Assembly (NCBI GenBank): GCA_003153055.1
Contig: PMBV01000166.1
Location: forward strand, 15,329-28,157
DNA length: 12,829 nucleotides
Source: Myxococcales bacterium
Lineage (GTDB): Bacteria > Myxococcota > Myxococcia > Myxococcales > Myxococcaceae
Direction: 5' to 3'
Of the stretch, positions 7,214 to 12,829 are shown piece by piece. The translations under genes and the position numbers were made by a program. Under the pieces are notes generated by a model. It made no database searches and was not told where the DNA came from. It was given only the letters and a program-made list of their open reading frames with translations. Numbering within the stretch: position 1 is the first letter of the stretch; each line of letters opens with the position of its first letter.

Positions 7214-7870
7214 TCAGTAGACCGACAAGGGCTCGAGCACCTCGTACTGGCCGTGCCGCTGGCGCACCAGCCGCACGTCTTCGTCGAGGGTCGCCGGCTC
7301 GTCCAAGGGCTCGCCCTCGCCGGCCTTCAGCACCATCACTCGGTATTCCCCCGCCACCGCGAGCGGCACGTTCAAGCGGAGCGAAGGCCCGCTGCCCTCG
7401 CAGGCCGGCCCGCCGGGACAACGCCCCACCAGCGTCTTGCCGTTGAGCCAGACCCGCGCCTCCTTCCAGGCCCGCGTCTCGATGCGATACTTGCCCCCCA
7501 CCGCCGCGCTCGCCGCTCTCATGCCCGTGGGGAGCTCGACCAGGGCGGTGACCGAGCTCTTCGGTTCACCCTCGGGCCCGGCCCTCAGCACGAACACGCC
7601 CAGCGCCGCGGCCGCCAACACCCCTGCGCCCACCCAGGCGGCCCGCGATGACTTCGATCGGCGCTGGCCCCGCGTCACCACCGCCTCGAGGCGCGCCTCC
7701 CACCCGGGAGGGGGCTGGGCGTCGCCGTGGGCCTTGGCGATGAGCCGTTCGAGGCGCTGGAAGCGGTCGGCGAGCGCCTGACAGTCGGCGCAGCTCGCCA
7801 GGTGGGCGGCGCGCTCGGGCGTGACGGGGTAGACGCTCAACCCCTCCTGGGCAAAACGATCACAGGTCAT
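7214..7870 (-). CDS. Membrane-anchored anti-sigma-like protein with zinc-finger motif
   Basis: This encodes a 218-residue single-pass membrane protein that probably holds the adjacent ECF sigma factor inactive. The cytoplasmic N-terminus contains the zinc-associated anti-sigma pattern His-x3-Cys-x2-Cys at H23, C27 and C30 (HLASCADC), with Cys3 as a possible fourth ligand, followed by a helical arm from 31 to 48. A basic stretch (68-76) precedes one transmembrane helix at about 77-96. The outer domain, 97-218, is predicted beta-rich and contains Cys151 and Cys157, which could form a disulphide; it is the likely sensor. I do not recognise this outer domain. The gene follows the sigma gene by 12 bases with a GGGAG ribosome site, so the two are co-transcribed. 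Confidence 0.8.
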   Translation of the reverse strand: MTCDRFAQEGLSVYPVTPERAAHLASCADCQALADRFQRLERLIAKAHGDAQPPPGWEARLEAVVTRGQRRSKSSRAAWVGAGVLAAAALGVFVLRAGPEGEPKSSVTALVELPTGMRAASAAVGGKYRIETRAWKEARVWLNGKTLVGRCPGGPACEGSGPSLRLNVPLAVAGEYRVMVLKAGEGEPLDEPATLDEDVRLVRQRHGQYEVLEPLSVY

Positions 7871-7882
7871 ACGATCTCCCGG

Positions 7883-8413
7883 CTACCAGGAGACACCCCG
7901 TTCCTCGAGGCACTCCTTGAGTTGAACCAGCCCGCGCAACACCCGCACCCGGAGCGCCCCCGCCTTCGTTCCTGTTAGCGCTTCGATGGACTCGTACGAC
8001 AACTGCTCGTGGTACCTCAGGACGATCGCCGTCCTGGTGTGGGCCGGAAGCTCGTCGAGGCACTTGGCGACCTCCCGCGCCACCTCCGAGTCCTCCAGCG
8101 CGCCGTCCGCCCCTCGACCGTCCGAAGGCACATCCATCCCTTCCTCCTCCTCCGCGCTCGGCGGCCGTCGGCGGAGCATCTTCAGCCGATCGAGACACCG
8201 GTGCCGGGCGATCGACAACAGCCAGTGAAGCTCCGACCCGGGGTCGCGAAATTGCTCGAAGTCCTGCACGGCCTGCAGAAACACCACCTGCATCGCGTCC
8301 TCCGCCTCGGAGTCGCTGGTCAGCAGCTTCCTGCAGTATCGATAGACGTCGAGCCCCCATTGCTTTGCCCAGAGGGCGACGACACCAGGCTGTTTGTTAC
8401 TCGCCTCGTTCAT
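7883..8413 (-). CDS. ECF-family RNA polymerase sigma factor
   Basis: This encodes a 176-residue extracytoplasmic-function sigma-70 factor. Region 2 covers about 22-82, with AEDAMQVVFLQAVQDF (37-52) and the -10 recognition segment ending HWLLSIARHRCLDRLK (63-78). An acidic linker (85-112) leads to region 4 at 116-170, whose ELPAHTRTAIVLRYHEQLSY and TGTKAGALRVRVLRGLVQLK segments form the -35-binding helix-turn-helix. There is no region 1 or 3, as expected for this group. The start ATG 8413 is preceded only by a weak CGAGG. It is first in a two-gene operon with an anti-sigma-like gene and is divergent from two unknown genes. Those genes, or the CHAT unit further downstream, are candidate regulon members, but no shared promoter motif is evident to me. 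Confidence 0.93.
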   Translation of the reverse strand: MNEASNKQPGVVALWAKQWGLDVYRYCRKLLTSDSEAEDAMQVVFLQAVQDFEQFRDPGSELHWLLSIARHRCLDRLKMLRRRPPSAEEEEGMDVPSDGRGADGALEDSEVAREVAKCLDELPAHTRTAIVLRYHEQLSYESIEALTGTKAGALRVRVLRGLVQLKECLEERGVSW

Positions 8414-8461
8414 TCGGCCTCGGAAAGTACGAGATTTCCATGAATGGCCGGCAGCGTCATT

Positions 8462-8470
8462 TTATTATGT
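8462..8470. promoter_or_regulatory. AT-rich -10 element shared by divergent promoters
   Basis: This is the only AT-rich spot between the sigma gene and the divergent unknown operon. On the minus strand CATAAT (8469-8464), and on the plus strand TATTAT (8463-8468), each match TATAAT at five of six positions. No good -35 lies 16-18 bases from either, so activator or alternative-sigma control is possible. Implied leaders are roughly 45 bases (sigma gene) and 60 bases (plus gene). Confidence 0.35.
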
Positions 8471-8521
8471 GCGCCCGTGTAACACTGGAACCCGCTGGTC
8501 GCTTTGGTGGAAGTGAAGCGC

Positions 8522-8528
8522 GAGGAGG
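8522..8528 (+). promoter_or_regulatory. Ribosome binding site deciding the start at 8534
   Basis: GAGGAGG lies five bases before ATG 8534. The frame is also open from a GTG at 8504, but that extension would place this strong site inside the gene, so ATG 8534 is preferred. Confidence 0.8.
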
Positions 8529-8533
8529 CACCA

Positions 8534-9274
8534 ATGACGACGGGCGAATTCGCGACCGCGTCGTTTGCTTCGATGCTCGAGGCGACGTCGCGGGAGGCGG
8601 GGAGTGAGGTGGGCGACGGCGTCAGGCGGCTCCGGCGCATCGTCAAGGGCCACATCGAGCGGCCAGCGCAGCTCCCCCTGTACATCTACGTGGCCGTCCG
8701 CCAGCTCTACCGCACGTACCTCACCCTGAGCTGGGAGGTCGGGCACCTGGGGTCCCTCGACGCCTCGCTCTCCATCGCACTCTCGCGCTTGGGGCGGGCC
8801 CAGCTCGTGCAGCGCGTGCATCGCACCGGGGGAGACTTTGCCCTCATCGGCCGGATCTGCCAGGCGCTGCACCCTCACATCGACGAGGACCCCCGGGTCG
8901 CCGAGGCCGAAGAGGTGCTCCTGTCGTGGACCGACCGGGAAGCGCACCTCTTCTGCATGCTGGTGCCCTTGGCCAACTACGCCGATGAGCTGCGCAAGGA
9001 GCTGACCCAGCTCTCTCGCGCCCAGGTCACCGTCGCCGCCGGCCTGGCCGCCCGCCTCAAGCAGGCCGAGCGAGCCATGACCCCCGTGCTCCGAGAGCTC
9101 GCCCAAACGACTCAGGTGCTGCACCAACTCGCCGAGGAGCTCAAGCCCCTCACCACCACGGCTCCGCCAGCACACTCGCCCTCTTCCTCGAGCAAGGAGG
9201 CTGCAGTGCTTCTGGAGTTGCAGACCACGCTTTTGAAAGGTGCCCGAGAGGCGCCGAAGGAAACCACGACATGA
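8534..9274 (+). CDS. Unrecognised helical protein, first gene of a two-gene operon
   Basis: This encodes a 246-residue protein that I cannot assign to a family. There is no signal peptide or convincing membrane helix. Residues 10-145 are mixed helical and include a moderately hydrophobic Tyr-rich stretch, LPLYIYVAVRQLYRTYL (47-63). Residues 150-205 are heptad-like and charged (DELRKELTQL, LKQAERAM, HQLAEELK), suggesting a coiled coil. A Thr/Pro/Ser-rich linker at 206-220 precedes a short C-terminal helix (221-236). This layout of core, coiled coil, flexible linker and terminal helix would suit a scaffold or adaptor. It leaves divergently from the ECF sigma gene, shares its stop with the next gene's start (ATGA, 9271-9274), and the pair is convergent with the CHAT gene. 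Codon use is like its neighbours. Confidence 0.8.
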   Translation: MTTGEFATASFASMLEATSREAGSEVGDGVRRLRRIVKGHIERPAQLPLYIYVAVRQLYRTYLTLSWEVGHLGSLDASLSIALSRLGRAQLVQRVHRTGGDFALIGRICQALHPHIDEDPRVAEAEEVLLSWTDREAHLFCMLVPLANYADELRKELTQLSRAQVTVAAGLAARLKQAERAMTPVLRELAQTTQVLHQLAEELKPLTTTAPPAHSPSSSSKEAAVLLELQTTLLKGAREAPKETTT

Positions 9275-9834
9275 GCAACGCGCTGCTGGGCTTCATTCAG
9301 GGCTACTGGATCAGAGCGAAGGGCGAGGACAACACCCCGGCGATGCAGTTCAACGGGAGCAAGAAGTTCTACGGCGTCTTGCGGAACCGCATCGACGGGT
9401 TGCCGCTCCTCACCACGGGGCCGCTGGCTGCCACTGGAAGCCATGGCCAATGGAGTCTGGCGTTCCCGTCGCTCCTGAAGGCCCCGGGGCAAGAGGCGCT
9501 CCTGTACCTCTTCGACACCGAAACCGCGGGGAAGGCGTACGAGGACCGCTGCACCAAGCCGTGGAACCAGGCCGAGCTGCTCCCGCTCCTCGACCAGAAG
9601 CAGCTCCCCGACCTCACTGACCCGCACAGCACCCTCAGGCTCGCCACCGTGGTCGCTCAGGGGAACAGTCTGACGGCTCTGGCGGCCCTGGTTGCCCAGG
9701 GGAACGCCCTGCTCACAACGGCGGCCAGCGTGGCGGCGCCGAACGGCGTGCAGACGCCCATCAGCGTCGTCCTCGGTCCCCACACGACCGTGCAGATGGC
9801 TGCCCCGGGCAGTCCGCCTCAGTGGATTCCGTAG
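9271..9834 (+). CDS. Unrecognised protein, second gene of the two-gene operon
   Basis: This encodes a 187-residue protein that I do not recognise. The start ATG 9271 overlaps the preceding stop as ATGA, so the two products are likely made in fixed ratio and may form a complex. Residues 1-118 look like a globular alpha/beta domain with many aromatic and Gly residues (FIQGYWIRAKG from 8, MQFNGSKKFYGVL from 25, EALLYLFDTETAGKAYE from 75). Residues 124-153 contain a short internal duplication, VAQGN at 128-132 and again at 141-145, in an Ala/Leu-rich segment. The tail (160-187) is hydrophobic, Pro/Gly-rich and ends in QWIP. No signal peptide is seen. The single Cys is C94. Its job can only be guessed from context beside a sigma/anti-sigma pair and a CHAT protein. 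Confidence 0.8.
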   Translation: MSNALLGFIQGYWIRAKGEDNTPAMQFNGSKKFYGVLRNRIDGLPLLTTGPLAATGSHGQWSLAFPSLLKAPGQEALLYLFDTETAGKAYEDRCTKPWNQAELLPLLDQKQLPDLTDPHSTLRLATVVAQGNSLTALAALVAQGNALLTTAASVAAPNGVQTPISVVLGPHTTVQMAAPGSPPQWIP

Positions 9835-9835
9835 C

Positions 9836-9869
9836 GTGGTGGAGGTCGTAGGGTGGTGGAGGTCGTGGG
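9836..9869 (+). repeat. Two tandem 17-bp direct repeats
   Basis: GTGGTGGAGGTCGTAGG at 9836-9852 is followed without a gap by a copy differing at one base at 9853-9869, with a partial third copy (GGAGTGGTGGTCGG) after it. The run begins directly after the stop of the 187-residue gene. The rest of the 218-base convergent gap holds only a hairpin. Confidence 0.85.
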
Positions 9870-10002
9870 GGAGTGGTGGTCGGTCGGCGGGTACGAGCGC
9901 GATGGGTCGCAGCTGGGCTTCGACGGCCTGGGCGGAGCAAGCGCCAGGCGCATGGGGGACGTTGAACCGCCGTCATCGCGAGTCGTAGGGAGGTGAAGGG
10001 GT

Positions 10003-10040
10003 GGCGGCCGCTCAGTCTGCAGACCGACTGAGTGGCCGCC
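10003..10040. terminator. Long hairpin between convergent genes
   Basis: A 15-bp stem (10003-10017 with 10026-10040, one non-Watson-Crick pair) encloses an 8-base loop. It lies 12 bases past the CHAT stop and 168 bases past the other gene's stop. Neither side has a T run, so it is not a classical intrinsic terminator. It could still block transcription from both sides, protect 3' ends, or be a protein-binding palindrome. Confidence 0.45.
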
Positions 10041-10052
10041 TGCGGGCGTTCG

Positions 10053-12305
10053 TCAAAGCCCGAGGACGAAAAAGGGCTCCCACGTGGAGCGCGGGTAGGA
10101 CTTCAGCAATCGGCGCTGAGCCTCGGCCACCTGCTCGGCTGGGCGATCAAAGGCACCTCCGAGAAAGAGCTCACTGGTGAAACGAGCGGCAACCGCGTCG
10201 TCGACCGAGTGCGTCGTGGCGATCACCTGCTGACTCCCCGCGGCGAAGAAGGCTTCGGCCACCGTTGAAGCCGCCTGACCCGCGACGCGAGCTCCAGAGG
10301 CGCAACTCGAGAGGAAGACGACCCTGGGAGCGCACCCCGCTTGGAGCAGTCGGGCCGCGGTGACCGTGCCGTCGGCCAGCGCCAGCCACCCGCCTTCGGG
10401 ACCCAGCCCCGAGTGCCCAGCGAAGTGCAGGAGGTCTGCGTGACAGGACCTCATGAGCTCGGCCACGCTCGCCTGGTGTTGCACCAATGGCTCGACTCCG
10501 AAGCGGTGGGCCAACGCCCGGGCCTCGGCGGCCGCCGCGGGGAGATCTCCAGTCGGGTCTCCCAGCACCTGTACGCCTCCATCGGTCGTACCCCGCGGCC
10601 GTCTTCCCAGGGTCGCCGCGGCGCCCAGCGACGGAGCCCGTGAGATGACATGATCCTCGACCAGCCAACGGCCGAGGCGACGGAGGCCAGCGAAGGAGAG
10701 GTTCGCCAGCGCCCCGTCGGCCACGATGATCACCCTCGTCGCGACCTTCTTCGAAGGCCACAGCAGCGCGCCCAGCGCCTCGGCAGCGCCGAGCTCATCA
10801 GGGGTCGCCGCCAGGCGATCGAGCAGCTCCGAGATCTTTTCGAGTCGCTCGACCCTGGCGAACTCGATCTGGCCGCCCGAGACGTGCGCCCGGTAGACCG
10901 TTCCCCGCGCCACGACGAAACCGATGGCGTCGCGGTCGCCGAGCTCACCCAGGAGCCCCATCACTGGCCCAGGCATGGGGCGCTGCTGGCTGACCCGCGA
11001 CTCGAGCGCCGCCAACCGATGCTCGGCCACCAACCGCGCCGTGCGGAGGTCGCCGGACTCGTCGGCGGCTCGCTTCGCCATCGTCTCCTCGAAGGCCCGA
11101 GCCAGGAGCTGCTCCATCACCTCGACGGCGGTCTCCGAGTCACCCATGCGCAGGGCGAGCTCGAACAGAGCTTCGTAGGGCTCTCTCCTCGGCGCGAGAA
11201 TGCCCGACCGCAGCGCCTCGGTCGGCTCGGCCCGGCGGAGCGCTTCGATCACCGCGGTGGCCTGGCTGAAGGCCCGGAGCGCTGCCGCGTCGTCGCCCTG
11301 TCGCTCGGCACAGCTCCCCTCCACGGTGAGGAGCTGCCACTGCCAGTCAGGAAGCGCCCCCGCGTCGAGCGCCCCACCCGCCAGCTCGCGCGCCGCCTCG
11401 CAGTCGCCGCGTTCGCGCAGGAGCGTCACCTTGGCGAAATCCCAGGCGGTCTGGTCGTACCCGAAGCGCGGAGGGATCTCGGCCGCGGCGGCCAGGTGCG
11501 CGTCACCTCCATCGAGATCGCCGTTCCGGCAGGCCAGGTTCGCCAAGCTCACGTGGGCCGATCGAACGATCGGCAAGAGCCCTGCGTCGCGAGAGCCATC
11601 GAGGGCCGACTGGAAGGAATCGCGGGCCAAGAGCAGATTCGCCCGCTCCACCTCGACCATGCCCTGGCGAAGCCGCACCTGGGCGAGGATCCAAGGCTCG
11701 TCCTTCGACCTCGAGGCCAGCGCGCTGAGCGCCCGCGCCTGTCCCGCGGGATCGCCCACCTCGCCCAACAGGTCGGCCAGCTGCCCGTCGAGGAGCCTCG
11801 AGACCAACGGGTCATCCCCCAGGCGAGCCTCCTCGAAGGCGGTGTCCAGGGTCACGAAGGCCGCCTGAAACTGCCCGTACGTCCACTGCTTCGACACCAA
11901 CTGGTGGGCAGCCATGGCGGCGTAGTCGTGGAGCCCTGCCTGGCGGCTCGCCACCACCGTCTCGGCGTACAGTCGCATGGCCGAGTCATCATCACCACCG
12001 GCCTCGGCGCTCACGGCCCGGTAGTACGTCGCGGCCGACGCGAAGCGCGTGCCCTCGAGCCAGCTCAGCCGCCGGTCGACCTCGGCCGTTCGGTGGAGCG
12101 CGCTGAGCCCCATGAGCGTTCGAGACCCAGCCTCGGCATCGCCAGTGCGGTGGTAGGTCTCTTCACAGACCCTCGCCATGAGCTCCCACTGGTGCTTGGC
12201 CGCCGCGACCTCACAGTCGGCCGTGCTCCCTCGAAGGTGGAGGACCCAGGCCACCGCGACTGCCACCGCGATGGTCCCGAGCAACACTGTCCAGCGCCTG
12301 GTCAT
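10053..12305 (-). CDS. Membrane-anchored TPR-CHAT (caspase-like protease) protein
   Basis: This encodes a 750-residue protein with a C-terminal CHAT domain, a clan CD (caspase/separase-like) cysteine peptidase fold. The catalytic dyad is intact: His631 in LLHFAGHSGLG and Cys668 in VVFLSSCASG. The CHAT region spans about 460-750 and ends EPFFVLGL, typical of the family. Residues 30-400 are helical TPR-like repeats, normally used for partner binding. Residues 7-23 form an N-terminal hydrophobic helix after MTRR, so the bulk is probably outside the cytoplasm, tethered by an uncleaved anchor; the following STADC is not a good lipobox. I start at ATG 12305, with ACGGAG just upstream, rather than the GTG at 12335. 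Related TPR-CHAT proteins cleave partners, as with gasdermins or the Craspase target Csx30. The substrate here is unknown; the nearby unrecognised genes are candidates. A small lipoprotein-like gene lies 87 bases upstream. Confidence 0.92.
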   Translation of the reverse strand: MTRRWTVLLGTIAVAVAVAWVLHLRGSTADCEVAAAKHQWELMARVCEETYHRTGDAEAGSRTLMGLSALHRTAEVDRRLSWLEGTRFASAATYYRAVSAEAGGDDDSAMRLYAETVVASRQAGLHDYAAMAAHQLVSKQWTYGQFQAAFVTLDTAFEEARLGDDPLVSRLLDGQLADLLGEVGDPAGQARALSALASRSKDEPWILAQVRLRQGMVEVERANLLLARDSFQSALDGSRDAGLLPIVRSAHVSLANLACRNGDLDGGDAHLAAAAEIPPRFGYDQTAWDFAKVTLLRERGDCEAARELAGGALDAGALPDWQWQLLTVEGSCAERQGDDAAALRAFSQATAVIEALRRAEPTEALRSGILAPRREPYEALFELALRMGDSETAVEVMEQLLARAFEETMAKRAADESGDLRTARLVAEHRLAALESRVSQQRPMPGPVMGLLGELGDRDAIGFVVARGTVYRAHVSGGQIEFARVERLEKISELLDRLAATPDELGAAEALGALLWPSKKVATRVIIVADGALANLSFAGLRRLGRWLVEDHVISRAPSLGAAATLGRRPRGTTDGGVQVLGDPTGDLPAAAAEARALAHRFGVEPLVQHQASVAELMRSCHADLLHFAGHSGLGPEGGWLALADGTVTAARLLQAGCAPRVVFLSSCASGARVAGQAASTVAEAFFAAGSQQVIATTHSVDDAVAARFTSELFLGGAFDRPAEQVAEAQRRLLKSYPRSTWEPFFVLGL

Positions 12306-12392
12306 CGGGGCTCCGTTCCACTCCACAGCGTACACCTCACGGGCCCCTGGCAGAGAGGGCAGCGATTGGGTCTTGTCGGAGCCTGAGGTGCC

Positions 12393-12557
12393 TCAGGCGA
12401 TGGCCTGGATCGTCGTCGTCCCACCGAGACGATCGATGTCCTTCGCGCTCACCGAGAGCTCGGGCGTGGGCGTGCTGGGAGCCGGCGAGCACCCGAACAC
12501 GGACAGGCAAGCGATGGCTCGGAAGGCCTGAAGCCTGACGTTTCTAAATGGTCGCAA
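12393..12557 (-). CDS. Very short lipoprotein-like gene upstream of the CHAT gene
   Basis: From TTG 12557 the product is 54 residues; from GTG 12566 it is 57. A basic N-region (RPFRNVRLQAFR) and short hydrophobic core (AIACLSV) end at FGC, giving a weak lipobox with Cys23; Phe at -2 is unusual. The mature part, SPAPSTPTPELSVSAKD followed by DRLGGTTTIQAIA, resembles the linker and opening strand of bacterial Ig-like domains on myxobacterial lipoproteins, but stops where such a domain would continue. It may be a truncated remnant or a genuine tiny lipoprotein. Reading on in the other frames does not restore a plausible domain. It lies 87 bases before the CHAT gene and probably shares its transcript. 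Confidence 0.5.
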   Translation of the reverse strand: MRPFRNVRLQAFRAIACLSVFGCSPAPSTPTPELSVSAKDIDRLGGTTTIQAIA

Positions 12558-12575
12558 GGCGCTCACGGACCGTGA

Positions 12576-12604
12576 ATTGTTGTTGCGACCGGACCGTCGG
12601 TCAA
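12576..12604 (-). promoter_or_regulatory. Promoter of the small lipoprotein/CHAT unit
   Basis: On the minus strand TTGACC (12604-12599) and AACAAT (12581-12576) are separated by 17 bases. They match the -35 consensus at five of six and the -10 at four of six. The expected start of transcription is near 12569, only a few bases before GTG 12566, so the first gene could be nearly leaderless. Two exact CGGACCGT copies at 12590-12597 (in the spacer) and 12566-12573 (at the start site), 24 bases apart, look like operator half-sites. Confidence 0.4.
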
Positions 12605-12680
12605 TCGATATCGCCGTCCCGCGAAACGCACTCAACCCACTGGTCAGGGCGACGAAACGGCCCTGGGGTGCGCTGCCCGT

Positions 12681-12829
12681 TCAGATCTCGCTCTCGTCGC
12701 GCAACACTTCGTCGAGCGCCCTGGCTGTCAGGACACGTTCTCCCCAGCGCATGAGCTCCGTTTCGGAGGCCCGTCGTATCCGTTCGGCCGTTGAGTCGGG
12801 GACCTTTCCGAAGCGGAGAGAAAGCTGCC
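12681..12829 (-). CDS. C-terminal end of a DUF4351-like protein (runs off right edge)
   Basis: The last 48 codons of a minus-strand gene are visible, ending TGA at 12683-12681. The pattern LSLRFGKVP, then ERIRRASETELMRWGERVL, then ALDEVL resembles the DUF4351 domain, which ends many Rpn-type putative nuclease/transposase proteins. The body of the protein lies outside the window, so the enzyme part cannot be judged. Distance to the next gene is about 115 bases, with a separate promoter between them. Confidence 0.6.
   Translation of the reverse strand, partial: QLSLRFGKVPDSTAERIRRASETELMRWGERVLTARALDEVLRDESEI

Noticed and set aside
8480..8510. ECF-type promoter with a GGAACC -35 upstream of the 246-residue gene
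   Set aside because: GGAACC is present on the plus strand, but no matching -10 lies 16-17 bases further on and the same motif is absent from the CHAT promoter.
8465..9175. 236-codon minus-strand frame opposite the 246-residue gene
   Set aside because: Gly/Glu/Leu-rich with no motif, whereas the plus-strand frame has a strong ribosome site and an ATGA link to the next gene.
10650..12386. 578-codon plus-strand frame opposite the CHAT gene
   Set aside because: Arg/His/Leu/Gly-rich sequence with no motif; the opposite strand carries an intact CHAT domain.

Overview
The window is GC-rich and most reading frames end in G or C. Its gene content suggests a member of the Myxococcota, probably a Myxococcales/Cystobacterineae-type soil bacterium: a five-domain S1 protein with a Pro/Ala/Glu/Lys-rich leader, a bacterial steroid 5-alpha-reductase homologue, an ECF sigma/anti-sigma pair and a large TPR-CHAT protein. 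This placement is an inference from gene content, not from a marker gene.

Region 1 (1-2861, minus strand) is the promoter-proximal part of a BREX phage-defence operon in the order brxE, brxA, brxB, brxC. The genes overlap or nearly touch. brxC runs off the left edge with its P-loop and Walker B motif visible. A brxE gene at the head of the operon points to BREX type 6. If so, the rest of brxC, then pglX, pglZ, brxD and brxHI, should lie beyond position 1.

Region 2 (3029-3189, minus strand) is an initiator tRNA (tRNA-fMet, CAT anticodon, C1-A72 mismatch) with its own promoter and a strong intrinsic terminator. It points into the BREX operon and may mark the edge of the defence island.

Region 3 (3278-7203) holds three chromosomal-looking genes. 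The first is an unusual fusion of a SCO copper chaperone, a cytochrome c domain and a YHS metal-binding domain (plus). The second is a five-S1-domain RNA-binding protein (minus, convergent with the first). The third is a steroid 5-alpha-reductase family membrane enzyme (plus, divergent from the S1 gene).

Region 4 (7214-12566) is the part that looks least described. An ECF sigma factor and a membrane-anchored anti-sigma-like protein form one operon (minus). Two unrecognised, translationally coupled genes leave from the same intergenic region (plus). Convergent with these is a minus-strand unit made of a very short lipoprotein-like gene and a 750-residue membrane-anchored TPR-CHAT protein with an intact His/Cys dyad. 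The CHAT unit has a reasonable promoter containing two exact 8-bp repeats. A plausible but unproven reading is a signalling or stress-response module that couples a caspase-like protease to a dedicated sigma factor. The right edge carries the C-terminal end of a DUF4351-like protein (minus).
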